From: Sipunculus nudus | Lineage: Eukaryota > Annelida > Sipuncula > Golfingiida > Sipunculidae | DNA length: 64,000 nt | Assembly (NCBI GenBank): GCA_026874595.1 | Contig: CM049315.1 | Span: 14,597,664-14,661,663, forward strand | Direction of reading: 5' to 3' | In this document: positions 1-12,656 of the stretch, one piece after another | Layout: the number at the start of each line of letters is the position of its first letter | Numbering within the stretch: position 1 is the first letter of the stretch | The notes under the pieces: generated by a model | Seen by the model: only the letters and a program-made list of their open reading frames with translations | What the model was told of the DNA's origin: nothing | Database searches by the model: none | Position numbers and translations under genes: made by a program

Positions 1-1359
1 AGATATCTTCATATGAATCTGGGTTATAATAATTATAGTCACACCAATAATTCATAGTTTCCTCCCAGAAAAGTGCATTACAAGTCATTATGTCTTTAAC
101 ATCTTCACATGCTAAGTTACAGTTGAATGATGCCTCTCTAAGTTTAAAAAATCCGAAGACTGTTTTTCTCCAAGAATTCTGTGGGTTTTTATTTAGTAAT
201 CTTTTAATCCATGTTAATTTTAGTGCGGCGTTTTTGGAAGGAATATGAAACATACTTAAACCAGCATGAGCCGTTTACATCATCCATAGGTGGTGTTTAA
301 TTACCGACAATACAAATTTAACATATTATATATCTTCTTCAGACTCTGTAGGCCTTTCCAAATATATGTTTTTGTCCAATAATCTACCTTCTTAAATATC
401 ATTCTTTGCAAATTAATATAATCATCATTGGCAATACATATTATTCAAGACTGTTAGACTACCGATGTTAATAAAGCGTTACATTTAAGACACACTTAAT
501 TATGGGGTCCTGGTGGGGTATCACGTGGTCCGCAAAATACACACACATCTGGTGGGGTTTTTTTTTCATGCGATTTTTCCTGTAAGAATTTCTGTCTTCT
601 CTACAAATTTTAAGTGTTCATATGATTACTGACTAATATAGATGTCACCAAATCCACATTGCACACCTTGAGAACTTTAACTTGATTTCCAACTGTCCCC
701 ACACACCACTGACATCTGGTGGTGCCTTGTATAACTAAATTCCTTCTGTGCGTGAGCATGAACGGGTTGTTTGACCAGTTATCAACAAGTGTATGCCAAA
801 TACATTTTACTCTGATAATGAACTATGAGCCATTAGTAAAAAAAAAAAAAAAAAAAAATGAGGGTATGGTTCTCAGGCACCGCACGCGTCAATTTTAACC
901 CTCCCCCCTCCCCCCGCATTTAAAATTTTAATTTTGATTTTCAATAGAGACTTACCAATTTTGAGCTACCGCCACTCGGAAATTTCTTTCAAGAGGATTA
1001 AATAATACAATTTTTATAAGATTATCTTTGTAATTTAGTGCATTAACCTGATAAGCAAAACAATTATTTTATTATCATGCTTTTCCCTGAGCATATGACT
1101 TTTTTTATCGAAACATACAATAAAAAAGGTAGAAAAACAAAAACAAAAATCGCCCTCGCGCACAAATTTCTGAAAAAAAAACACCTGAGAACAAAACATT
1201 CAGGTTGTACCTAAAAGTAGGATCGGGGACAAGCGCCCTCATTCTGCAGTAATCATGGTTACATATTTTGCTGCAAATGTAATATACACAGCTTCATGTT
1301 TTTTTTATCTCGGTTACTTTTCATGCTAGATATATCTAATTTTTTGCACAGGGTACCAT
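1..1359. other. AT-rich non-genic DNA
   Basis: No reading frame or RNA gene can be supported here. The stretch holds a 20-nt A tract near 839-858, a pyrimidine-rich CCCTCCCCCC patch near 900, and three copies of a 'CTGGTGGGGT/CATCTGGTGGTG' phrase (about 509, 549 and 714) that look like pieces of one decayed dispersed repeat. Confidence 0.5.
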
Positions 1360-1905
1360 TTGACAAGCCCTCACAGACAAAGTTTTAAATCGCGTCAAAT
1401 CTCGTTACACGTGTTTGGTGAGTCCAGCAAGGCCAACATGCGTCTCTCAACGCCACTCGGCACGCCACACGACGCAGATAACGCCCAGTGTGTCGTGGCA
1501 GTGGACCGGGTTACACGACACGTCGTTGAGAAGTACACGACACGAGGAGAGTGTCGGTTTTGCAATGAGCATGTTCAATTTGTCGTGCAATGGAAGGCCT
1601 TGTCGAGTTGCGTCGGCTTTTCCCCCCGACACAACTCAACACGGATTGTGCAGTGGCGTTGGACGCGAGACACACTTTACACATTACACGAGATTTTGGG
1701 CCACGCAAACCGACACAACTTCCGGCCAACACACGGGAAACACCGTGTTGTAAACCCCATATGTGTCGCGAGTGTTTCGGTCGTTTGGTATGCTACTTTG
1801 GTCTCACGACACACTACACGAAACGCTAGGCAACGCAAACCTACACAACCAAGTGTCGATGTGTGTCGCCTGATTTGTGTGTCGGTCCGCGTTGCGCTGT
1901 AGCAC
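1360..1905. repeat. CGACAC/GTGTCG-rich composition island
   Basis: This stretch is far richer in C, G and CpG than its surroundings. It is filled with short related words on both strands, such as ACACGACAC, GTGTCG, CCGACACAAC and ACACGA. Two longer copies are recognisable: 'CGCAAACCGACACAAC' near 1706 and 'CGCAAACCTACACAAC' near 1834, about 128 bp apart, each preceded by an ACACGA-containing phrase. I read it as a decayed tandem or motif-cloud repeat. Open frames occur at once in two + frames and on the - strand, the expected result of high GC and few TAA/TAG words, so I do not call the 180-codon frame a gene. Confidence 0.5.
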
Positions 1906-1949
1906 CTCTTTAGAGAGATCTGGTATTCTTCATTGGATAGAATGTGGCA

Positions 1950-2095
1950 TCAAACGAGAATAAGCAAGATTTCACAAAAAATGTCAGTAGCTCTGTCACT
2001 CTGTCAACTCGATGACTCAATTGCCAGCCTTGTCATATCTCGCAACATCTTCTTTCAAACGAGAATAAGCGGGATTTCACAAAAATGCTTTCAGA
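1950..2095 (+). repeat. Short direct repeat, about 104 bp apart
   Basis: The phrase 'AAACGAGAATAAGC' followed by 'GATTTCACAAAAA' occurs at about 1953 and 2057. A weaker relative (AAACAAGAATAAGC) lies near 2670. Function unknown. Confidence 0.5.
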
Positions 2096-2159
2096 TCACG
2101 TGGTCTTATTTATTTCTTGGTCCTACTTGTTTACATGACTTGCAGGAGAAGTGAATAGT

Positions 2160-4418
2160 TTAGCCTGCACTGATTGGCTCTAGCCGTTATGTCAGAAGGC
2201 CTTTAAAAGAACCTGTTGTTTGATTTTTATGTATCTTTAACATAATCTAAAAAAAATTGATGGTATCAGTCCAATGCGGTTTAAATATGTGGGCAATCAA
2301 AGACATGTTGTCCAAATGGTTGTTTTGGGACTGCTTTGAGGGGTAATTTTAGCTTCATTGCATTCGGAACAGGATTAAGAGCAAATGAGTTACACTAGCC
2401 CTGATTTTCTTAGCCTTGCTTGACAGTAGAAAATAAATTCTCAGGTAACAAATATTTAATATAATATTTTATTTTTTAAAATAATTTAAAAGAGGCCCAA
2501 CTTGAGGGATTTTTAAGATGTAATATAGGGAAAATAAATACAGTCACGTATCCTACAACGCGGTACCTTTTAAGCTAGAGAAGTCGACATTTCTACTTTG
2601 GATCTGTTTAGCTTTCCCGACACAGAGGAAATCCTCGTAAATAAAACATAATAAATCAGATTTGGCGATAAACAAGAATAAGCGAGTATTCGCATAATGC
2701 TTATAACTAAGCCGGTTTTTATGCTTATAAATCTGTCAGGTTTATGCTACAGAGGTGATCTTTGTCCGTTGTGTGGGATCTGATATGGTCTACAATATCA
2801 AGTTTCGTCAGAGCTTGCCCTCTTTGTACTGAAACTAGAAGGATACCGGGTATCCCTTACAGCTATCTGCTGGAGAGGGCTGGCTACTAAATCACTATAA
2901 CATAATTTCCATTATGAATTATTATATGATATAAAAGTGTTGCAAAAGGTAGGAAGAGTATAACACCCCTTTCACCAGAGTGAGGCTGGCCAAGGAACAA
3001 ACATGATTATGTTTATTAATCTTCATCAACATAAAACCACAGTGATTAAGTAAAAAGATGCAGATCTCCTATAAATAATATTGCCTTTGCCAATAAATGA
3101 CAAATTAAGAATTTAACTCAAGCTTCTTTATCTTTGTTTCTTCCCTCCTAATTACGTTAAGCCCATCCAATCTTTCTGCTTTAATCCCCATGCATTTTCA
3201 TTATTGACAGATTTGTTTTATTAATTATCGTAGGAGGCCTGATGGTTGTCATGATTTTCACAGTCAAATGGATACTTAGCTCGAATATAAAATTAATTCT
3301 GTCAGCATATTAACCTTCCGTGAAGCTTGTTAAGGAATCTTTCTCATAATGTCATTAATTGGCACCTCTTAATGGATCTGTATTTATCATTTGCGTTCTC
3401 GTTAAGAGTAACATGGTGTCTAATGAATGTGCATACGTTGGGTTGTCAGCGTGCAAATTTTTTAATGCTTGACAGGCAGTGACATTTAAATGCCTCTGTG
3501 GCAAACATACGTAAAACAGCAAAAGCACAAGAACAATAAAGGAACAACGACGTAAATAAAAGCGCGAAAACGTATCGAATAAGCAACATCACAGTTAAAG
3601 ACTATCTGACGATTCAAATAAATAGAATACTTAAAATTATCGTACGTTACAATCTGCAATTTGATCATTAACCATTTAAATAAGGTCTCAAAAACATGAT
3701 GGCAGTGTTCTCTCTTAACCCTCACCACCTTTTCCGAATAATACTAATAACTAATTAATATTAATTTACTTACTTTTAAAGAAGCGTTACGACTATCAGG
3801 TTCAGAACACTCAGATGTATAGGAATACATTATTTATTAATACATTAATTATTAACCTATTGATTTCTGAATTATAATTTCAGAATTGTTATTACGATTA
3901 TTAACCTGATTATTTGTGAATGAAACCCGCCACACACACACATATATATATATATATATAAATATACACACATTTATACATACGACCCCTGGTTCATACT
4001 CCACTATCTGTTCCAGCAAAACGACAGCTCAACCTACGGGCCATCTTCAAAACAAAAATGTGAAACACTTGGTTGCAGGAGGCATGGCGATCGTCTTTAT
4101 GGAATGAAATCTGTATTAAGCAAAAAAAAAAAAAACCTTCAAATGCTCATTCTCGTAATTTGGTTACTATTGTTTGTTAACTAAATTGATTACTCCCATA
4201 TACAAGAAAATACAAGTTCATGTTAACATTGACACTTCTCTTCAGAGGTAGATGATGGAACAATAAAATCGATTTTTCTGCCCATTGGACCAGTCTGAAG
4301 TCTGTTGTCCTCCGATATTAATCTGCCGTTTAATTTCCCTGACAAAGAAAATTGTTACAAATATCATTTTGGCAGGATATATCAATGCATTCTCATCATG
4401 CATCATAGTCATTTGTTC
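2160..4418. other. AT-rich non-genic DNA
   Basis: No gene seen. Contains a short (TA)n tract near 3937-3963, followed downstream at about 4420-4478 by a polypyrimidine (CCTT/CCTC/TCTC) tract. Small open frames are of the length and composition expected by chance. Confidence 0.5.
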
Positions 4419-4492
4419 TCCTCCTACCTACCTCCCTTCCTCCCTCCCTCCGTCCCTCCCTCTCTCTCCCTCTCTCTTTACATATTTATATA

Positions 4493-5232
4493 CAGTAGAG
4501 CGCCGTTTATCCGAAAGCGTCTGGGACAAGCTTTTTGTTCGGATTAACGATCGTTCGGAAGAACGATTTCGCATAAAATTGCTCTGGGAATCACAGTGAT
4601 TAGGCCTACCGCCGAGTAAGGGACATTACCAGATACTGAATGACCCAAATTGATTAACGTATGACAATATATTATACCATTTTGACCAATTTAATATATT
4701 TATCATATAGAACACATTATTTAACATTGATATTGTTATTGGCGAACAGCCCTGCGCTGGAAACAATCGTATCGTACCCTCATCATGTCACGCTTGGGTA
4801 CCATGATAACTGGAATGACTTGCTATGGCCTTGAAAGTGCTGCCATCTCTTGGTTAACTACGGTAACCTTTATATTTGTACTGTATTTTTACTAAAATGA
4901 CAAGCGAGAACATAAAAATGTTACTTTTTGTTTGTACAGGTTAATTACCCAGGCCTGGACAATCTGATTTAAGCGAGGACAACCCCGGCCATCGTTAAGG
5001 TTGATCCCACACCGACTGCCTACGCTTGGGTGCACTAATCATTCAGCAATATGTATCACCGCTGATGTGGCTACTTTTGTATTGAATTAGAAAATCTTTT
5101 ATACCATTTGAATTCTGGATTTTCTGTCATTGTTCATATTTCGGATAAATGGACAAAATTTCGGTTGTCCGTTTTTATTTCGGATGAACGATTTTTTTGG
5201 ATAAATGGTGTTCGGATATTCGACGTTCTACT

Positions 5233-5233
<1 letters not shown>
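4493..5233. mobile_element. Non-autonomous pogo/Tc1-like DNA transposon
   Basis: The element starts CAGTAGAGCGCCG and ends with the inverted counterpart (read inward: CAGTAGAACGTCG). The two termini agree at about 19 of the first 23 positions and both continue into TATCCGAA. CAGTAGA-type ends are typical of pogo/Tigger-group elements in the Tc1/mariner superfamily. The left flank is TA and the right flank is TT, so the expected TA target duplication is eroded or absent. Subterminal TTCGGATNAACG words recur in both halves. The 741-bp interior has no transposase frame, so this is an internally deleted, non-autonomous copy. Class assignment rests on termini only. Confidence 0.6.

Positions 5234-5235
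<2 letters not shown>

Positions 5236-5305
<70 letters not shown>
5236..5305. repeat. (TA)n microsatellite
   Basis: About 70 bp of uninterrupted TA directly abuts the right end of the pogo-like element. It produces spurious Ile-Tyr frames on both strands. Confidence 0.95.
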
Positions 5306-5306
<1 letters not shown>

Positions 5307-5317
5307 GTATTAAGGAA

Positions 5318-5840
5318 ACTGTAGAATGTATACATTCTATACTCAAACCATAAAATATACACATTCCTTGGCCAACCTAAGGAATATGTACATTCCATGG
5401 GTTAAGCCATAGAGTGTATAAATTCAACGAAACAAGCCATAGCTTATTGAAAGCAGCGCGTCTAAATGCATGATATCGTTCCTACAGACAGAACTCTTTT
5501 AAGAATTTCAAGCATTTATAATGCGGATCTCTAGGATATATTTCTACACTTTATAAAAAAACTGTAAATAATATGAGAATATCATTTAATAATTTTATCA
5601 TTCTATTCTAACAAGTCCGTCTCTTTTTTTTATGGGTTTTTTTTGTGTGTCACAGAAAACAAAATTTTGCCTTGTTTCTATTTGCACCCGGTACACTACT
5701 GTTAAAGTACATTCACTGGAATTATCCACATTCCATGTCCTTGGCCGTGGAATGTACATATCCCATGATTTTGACCATAGAATGGAATGTATATTTTTTT
5801 ATGAGTGATCATTAGAATGTACACATTCCATGGTCTTGCC
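5318..5840. repeat. Cluster of GGAATGTACATTCC-like palindromes
   Basis: Two groups (about 5320-5425 and 5715-5835) carry repeated palindromic words such as GAATGTATACATTC, GGAATATGTACATTCC, GGAATGTACAT and ACACATTCCATGG. They are usually linked by short CC(T/A)TGG or GCCATAG phrases. The region between the groups is ordinary AT-rich DNA. No coding potential is seen. Confidence 0.55.
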
Positions 5841-6170
5841 ACATTCTCTAGACACCAACGGGACTTCGATAAAGTGGTTACATTTCGGAGGTGGTCTTCT
5901 ATGCGAAGTTTGACCAGAAAGAGTCTCGCAACAAGCAATCTGGTCGTTCGTTATTAACTGCAATTACATTGACGGACATGTAGCTATGAAATAAAATTTG
6001 GAGTTACATATTATGTTTTCCATTTATGATTTTCATTAATTACATATATCATAATACGCGTATAGATGCAGTATTAACTAGATTCATTCAACATGACCTA
6101 CACAGTTCCTGAATTTGACAACTTACTTGCACTTCATGCGGCTTGATCATATCCTCCGGGGTATAGACAT
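5841..6170. other. Non-genic DNA
   Basis: Nothing recognisable beyond AT-rich single-copy-looking sequence. Confidence 0.4.
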
Positions 6171-6386
6171 CTAATGCCACACGTTATGATATCCGCAATC
6201 ACGCAAGAATTCTCTAATGGCGGTTGTCTTACGTAAAAGTATAGCAGCTGGAATACTTGGCTGGTCACTCGTCTCGTCTCAATCCGACTCTTCTTCCTCA
6301 GCACCAAACTTGTCATCGTGCACCCCCAAGTCGTCCTTCGGTTCGACATTGTATTTGAGTTCATCAACAATTAGTTTTTCGCTTTA
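6171..6386 (-). pseudogene. Coding-like fragment, unidentified, one in-frame stop
   Basis: The minus strand reads open for about 70 codons apart from one TGA (6279-6281). The product is acidic and hydrophilic, with a run of Asp/Glu (KDDLGVHDDKFGAEEEESD) before the stop. After it the frame continues with DETSDQPSIPAAILLRKTTA and ends at a TAG near 6171. The acidic bias is unlike the surrounding noncoding DNA, and a Ser-rich frame on the other strand is its antisense shadow. An acidic N-terminal segment occurs in several transposase families, but I see no diagnostic motif. It could be a decayed exon, a transposase remnant or chance. Confidence 0.2.
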
Positions 6387-9300
6387 TTCGGAAAATAAAA
6401 GAGTTTCTAGATATATGCCCCACAGTTGTTAATCAAAGCTGAAGGGAAAAATAAATCAGGACCACGAAAAGGTCGTGACTTCGATGTGGACGCTATACGA
6501 AGGTGGTCGTTGGGCGTGGTTTTACTAACTATGTAACAGGTAATTGTTAAAGTTACTTTAATTGTAATTGATCATATTTTCTAATCCTGGAAAGTAATTG
6601 TAATTGTTATCGATTGCTTTTGAAAAGTAATTGTCAGAACAATTACTTTTTAATTACTTTTGGTGTATTTTTCTCATGTATAATTTCATCTAACTTAAAA
6701 AAAATGTGAGACATATCTGTCTATCATTCATTTCCCATGGTTGTAAATTGTCACACACTTCTAAGGCACACATACATTTGAAATATTTATCATCTCAGGC
6801 TAAAGCTCATCTTGACTGAATGCAAAAGTTTTCTGGCAAAGCCATCCCGATGTAAAGACTTCAGGTTCTACCCCTTCCCCCCTCCCTGTTTAGATTACCC
6901 CCTCGCTGATTTAATAAAAAGATAAGTTGTAATGTTTTAATCTTATGGGATATTATTTCAATTACCCATGTGAAAGATACAAGATTAAAATGAAGGAATC
7001 TATCTATGAAAAATTAAGTTGTCGCATAATGTCTACGATATTGAAAATCATATTTTGATTAACTCGTACACATCACCAAACCGCATGACAAATTGCTTTA
7101 AAGCATAAAATATATAAAGACTGAAATTAACTTGGGAAATGAAAGAAAACAGCAGTTCGGCTGATTTCAGTGGTAACCTTCACGCAATTTGAAACCGCGC
7201 AAAATCATGTGTACATTAAAATCATTTATTCACGAGGTCACTGCAAGAACAATAACATTTTAAATAGGGTCAAAAGTGGACCAAATTCTCATAAGTAAAG
7301 TATTATCTTAAGACCAAATTATCTACGATGTCGAAAAAGTTAGCTCAGACATTTCGCGACAAATAACATGAAAGCGAAAGATCAGATATATTTAATTGTT
7401 AATGCGCGAAACTTAAGTGACGTGAAAAAAACATAGTTCTCGAGTTGTAAAAATATTGGCTCATCCTAATTTAATATGCTAGGCGCGAATGCCGTATTTT
7501 TCACGCGTTGTGCCTTTTTTTTCATAATGCCGTGGAGAATAGGTCGGGGAAAAGTTTTATTCCTAGATGTCTGTTTTGTCTGATATTCTACTCAGTAAAA
7601 GAGGTATCATTGTTATAACTGACAAAAAAACACTTCATCGAAATTAATATGACTGCCATGTTAAATAAATGGTTAAGATATCATACAAAACTTTGGCGGG
7701 GAATATATCTGAATCAGCAACATAACCTTATTAATCGAACCGCGACGTTAATTTAGAAGTGACATTTCATGGAAATGTTTTACAGACGCTTGGCTGGAAT
7801 TGTCTTAACTGCAAGGGTGACAGATCAACATTGTCAACACTCATCTCAGCAAATTAAGTTTCTTTCGCGGTTTTCCAAATATTAATATATTTATTTTGAG
7901 CAAAAATTAGAGAATATGCACGTGGGTTTAAATTGTCACTGACATTTGAGAAGCTTATTTTGCGTGTAAAAAACGAACGGTTGAGTCCCCAGTTCAGATG
8001 CAGGACAGTGGCCGATTCCCCCGAAGACGGAAGGTAATTACTCGCTGCTTGGCGACAAATGTGGCTCAGGTGTGACAAGCATAGCTAATCATGACAAAGA
8101 ACTGATTTTATCTCAAGTAATCAAGATTCCCCTTTCGCTATTAGTCTATACAAAATAAAAGCGTATAATCTTACGTGCCGTGTGTTCACCATTAAGTGAG
8201 ATGTGTTTAATCTTGTCCTGCTCCGACTCGCGAGAACTTGAATATGATGTTAAAGTAAATATTGACCTCTGCTAGCAATTCTTAGTAAGTGTCTTCATCT
8301 ACGCAGAATCCTTGATTCGGCAAGCAAATTGCTTCGTCCTATATGTTTGTCTACATTTTAAGAGGCAACATTTTACAGTTACCAATATGGAACTTATACA
8401 TTTGTTATATATTCTTCCTCAAAATCTGTCAACGGCCATGGTCAAGGACACTGAGAACACCAGCATCCTCATGTTTTTGTCCTAAATATTCATTTCCATT
8501 TAAACGTATCTCATTTCATTCGTCTGTCTATAGCCAATTTGAGTTTTACCTGAGTATTATTATTTTTTATATCATTATTCAAATATATTTATATAGACTA
8601 ATCTGTTCAGAAGTCATTCTGTTCTTACACTAGGCCCTGTGAAATTTATACATATAAAATATATTAACATTAAAATATATAGGATCATAAACATTCATAT
8701 ATACACATTAAATCTGCTAGACTTAAAATGGCAATAGAATCATGCATTTTGCGAACTTTGTCTTTAGGTTACCATGCAAGTAATTAAGTTAAAATAAACG
8801 ATAATAGGATCGAAGATTCAAAATTTTAAATACTATAAAATATGAAGTTAAGAGATTAAATGAAGGGATTCGGCGCTTTGCTTAAAAGTGGCTTGGGGCT
8901 TTACTCGTCTGAGCTCATATGACAATGTAGTCCATTACAATGAACCAGAATAAATACAACTTGACTTATAATAATACGTTCTCCTCAATAATACCCCAGG
9001 GACCTAAACAGAAACGACGGAACATCACCGGAAAGTCAGATCACTTGAGTCTGTGCTGTGCCATTTGCAAACTAATGGGCATATTTAAAAATCAGAATTC
9101 CTTATATGGACACAATAAGGTAAGCGGAATTTGACCAATGATACAAATAATTTGTTTAAGAATCTTTAAGCCTAGGTAAACTTTTTACTAAAACAGTAGT
9201 GAAGAAACAACATACTCTTTCGAATGAGTGGTTATTTGTTGCATTATTTTAAACACGAAGTTAAGGTGATGTTTATTATCCCTACCCCGTCCAATGATAG

Positions 9301-9690
9301 TAGATTCGCAAAATTTATGGCCAGAGAAGAATATAAAAACACGAAGTGGCACAAAAATTGTACTACTTTTCGTACTTCTATTCACCCTGAAATAAAACCA
9401 GAGAACTGTAGTCCTACCTAAAACGTGCATGGTATCAATGGAAATGTTCAAGGCGATAGGTAGAACAAACAACTTAAATAAGTCAATTATTCTAACTTGG
9501 CTATCACACTAAATATGCAAGAGTTCGGTTAAAGATGTTCTGCTGCACATACTGTCGACGCAATTCCTTTTAAAATGACATATATTATGTATCCAAGTAA
9601 TATCTCGAAACGGTTAATTCGTTCAACTTCAAACACTATAAAATATAATATTTAGCTCTGCTGATTGAAAGTCATCTAAGTTACAGCGAT
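6387..9690. other. Non-genic DNA
   Basis: No gene supported. It includes an AATTGTAATTACTTT-rich low-complexity patch (about 6538-6665) and otherwise ordinary AT-rich sequence. Frames of up to 96 codons are Phe/Ile/Tyr-rich and look random. Confidence 0.45.
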
Positions 9691-10990
9691 CACTGTGTCC
9701 GTCGTCTGTCTGTCCGTCCATCCGGTCGTACAACAACAGGGCACAAATCGTAATCGTTGGACTTAGTCTTCTTACCTGACATTTTTGGAGAACCTTGAAA
9801 AATCTCCATGAACACCTGAAATTAGGTCACTGCGACCTATATTCTCTGAACAGACGGAACTTTTCGTGCGCCCAAGAATAAATAAAGTATCTGAATAACT
9901 GACGCATCGGTTGCCATAATTTTTTCCATGCATCCCTGAAGACTGGTGGCAACCTTTATTTTGTTATACGCCCGTCATATGATGGAAGTATTATGGTATA
10001 CCCACTGTCCGTCCGTCTGTTAACTTTCCTGGGCTTTGATGGATTTTCGCGAAACTCACCACTTTCGCGAAACTCAGTACTTTTCAACAGATTATCTCGC
10101 CCGTGTTCGAATTCGGGCAACGTCCACGCATATTTAATAAAGTCACGGTTCACAACTTTGTGGTGTCGCTGCGATAACTTACGAAGAATATGAAGGATTT
10201 TGATAAAACTCATCAGAAATGTTAATAAATAAAATGTATCGCATAAGTTCGAATTCTAGCGATATCCATGCATACATAATGAGGTCAGAGGTCATCGCAC
10301 TTTGAAGGCACCTTGGTGGCTTACCAAAAAACTATGTATTTTCATGAAACTCATTACACATAATTACCAATAGACTTTCCACCTGATTTAAATTCTCATC
10401 AAATTACACGTATATTTAATGAGGTCGGGGGTCACCGCATTTGGAGGTACCTTTTAAATTCTCATCAAATTACACGTATATTTAATGAGGTCAGGGGTCA
10501 CCGCATTTGGAGGTACCTTTTAAATTCTCATCAAATTACACGTATATTGAATGAGGTCAGGGGTCACCGCATTTGGAAGTACCTTCTTGACTATGGATTT
10601 ACATGAAAATCAATATACATATAACATATTTACCAATAGAGTTTCTCACCTGATTTAAATTCTCATCAAAATTCACCCATATTTTATGAGATCAGAGGTC
10701 ACCATGCAGATACACGACGTGCGTATTATACACGTTTGCGGTGCTCTTGTTCTTTTATATATATATATTTTTTTACGCATTTCTTTATATTAGGGACCTT
10801 CAAATCTAACTGTCCGGCCGTTAACAGGGTACAGTTTCTCACCTGAATTACGTTTTCATCAAAATACACGCATTTTTAATGAGATCAGAGGTCACCAGAT
10901 ACACGATGGGTCTATTAGCACGTTTGCGGTGCTCTTGTTTTTAATACTTTTACGCATTTGTAATATTTTGGGACCTTCAAATGAAGCAAG
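9691..10990. repeat. Bivalve-type dispersed repeat complex
   Basis: The region is built of reiterated phrases: GTCCGTCCGTCTG, 'TTAATGAGGTCAGAGGTCACCGCA', 'TTTCTCACCTGATTTAAATTCTCATCAAA', and 'ACACGTTTGCGGTGCTCTTGTT' followed by 'GGGACCTTCAAAT' and a CCGGCCGTTAA word. The last block is duplicated with a period of about 193 bp (GTTTCTCACCTG at 10641 and 10834). Related phrasing recurs at 45.57-45.87 kb. It carries no long frame on either strand. I cannot name the family. Confidence 0.6.
10388..10586 (+). repeat. Tandem array, 66-bp unit x 3
   Basis: Three near-identical 66-bp units; the CTCATCAAATTACACGTATA phrase recurs at 10395, 10461 and 10527. Units differ by single substitutions, so the amplification is recent relative to the surrounding repeat complex. 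Confidence 0.9.
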
Positions 10991-12530
10991 CCGGCCGTTA
11001 ATAGGTAAAGACAGTACCGTTATTTTCAGAAACTTCTGTCTGTACATCCAGGGAGGTCCGAAGCAAAGCTCCTTTGGAACCAGTTCTAGATCATGGTGAC
11101 CTATATTCTGCGAGCGACCGGCAGAAAATTTGATTATGAGAAGTTCATACAGGGAAAAAAACTTCCCTGCTGGAATTATAGAACCATCTAACCATCTGAC
11201 ATCCAGGGGGGTCCTTGACAAGTGTCCTTTGAATCATGAAATAAGGCTTTTAAATACGTAGTTCAAGATACCTCCTTTGATTTCCGCAAAAGCCCTAGAT
11301 GCAAAATGCCAACTTGTTATTAAGCCTGAAATAATTCACTGTACTGTGTCCTCATCACACAGATTGGGAAGTAGCCTTAAGCCTGGGATTCTGACATATG
11401 TGGTTAATACGTCTTTTTGTATTATTTTTTTCTTCATGGTTTGTGTTATATCTTGTATTTTTTTTTAAATCCAACAAACGTTCCAGGGCTTTCATAAAAA
11501 AATATGAAAATTGAAATGATTTACAATCTGCCAAAATATGGGACAAGGTGGGCATATATTGCACGACTGGAACGCAATACCGGGTTTACCGTTTCCAACA
11601 ATAGCTGGGCTTTCTTTCATAAACCAGTGGGCGGTCAACAAAACAGACATTTCGATGATTTGTCTTCGCAATAAAATAACTCCAGGTCTGTCTGTTGAGC
11701 GGGGTCGTGACCCCAGCTGATCTATGGACTGTTGAAGCCAGCATCAGGTCAGAATGTCATCTTATATAACGTCACTTATACTGTCTGCCCCTACCCGTAC
11801 CCGCAACACAATACCGGAAAATCACAGGAATAAGGAAAGATTGTTTGTTCTATTAATGGGTTTCAGGATCATTTGATCATTAAGTTCATTCTATGATATG
11901 AAAGTTTAAACCCATTTGTAATTAGCTAGAAACCTCTGATGAATAAGAATGGACATGAATAGTATATCATTTTCTTTCGTCTGGATTTAGAGTTTTTATG
12001 CATTAGTTTTGAAATAAACTCTTAACAATTATTTACTCATCAGAACAATTACATAACGCCCAGTCGGAACTGCCAATAACTTAGGCAGGGATTTATCCGG
12101 GCGCCTTCCAGGCGTGTGCATGTGTACGTGTGTGTGAATGAAATTAATTTTATTATATGTTCATAGCTACAGTTCGCATGAAGAAAGATGTCTATACAAC
12201 TTATTAGTTGTAAAATTGAATAAATGCATAAATAATTCTTGTAGCTTTTCGTGTCTCTTTGAAGAGTACGTACAAGGTATGCAGCCATAGGGTAGTGTTA
12301 TTCATTTTACATTCTTTTGACGCCACGCATTCATTAAATGCCGGGTGATGAGAGTGCATCCATGTATTTAATCCTTTAGCAAGGGGTCAGTGGGAGAATG
12401 GTCCGAACTGATATAGAACACACAACCAGTGTCGTCAATTTTTCTTCCATGGTGGGGGGTGGGTGATATCTTGCAGACACAAACACACACACGTATTCAT
12501 ATGTATAAATTCAGAAAACTTTAAATATGT
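10991..12530. other. Non-genic DNA
   Basis: No gene supported. It holds one perfect short hairpin (GGGGTC-GT-GACCCC near 11702) and is otherwise featureless. Confidence 0.4.
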
Positions 12531-12535
12531 CTCAA

Positions 12536-12541
12536 ATATAT

Positions 12542-12578
<37 letters not shown>

Positions 12579-12606
12579 TGAAATGTGTCATACGAAAGCT
12601 AAAAAG

Positions 12607-12641
<35 letters not shown>

Positions 12642-12656
12642 ATATATATTATATAT
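12536..12656. repeat. Two (TA)n tracts, the first inside an inverted repeat
   Basis: The first tract (12536-12577) is bracketed by TCAAATATAT on the left and ATATATTTGA on the right, so it can fold as a long hairpin. A second (TA)n tract runs at about 12608-12656. Confidence 0.85.

Noticed and set aside
1360..1902. 180-codon + frame as a gene
   Set aside because: Other + and - frames in the same stretch are also open. The cause is the CGACAC-rich composition with few stop words, and the product shows no domain or splice context.
5108..5364. Frames rich in Ile-Tyr on both strands near 5.2 kb (and at 38.3 kb)
   Set aside because: They are translations of (TA)n microsatellites.
9188..9472. 94-codon minus frame and 65-codon plus frame overlapping near 9.3 kb
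   Set aside because: Opposing frames with no motif, acceptor/donor or composition support; consistent with chance.
10081..10115. GTGTTCGAATTCGGG as a tRNA B box
   Set aside because: No A box at the right distance; it is part of the dispersed repeat complex.
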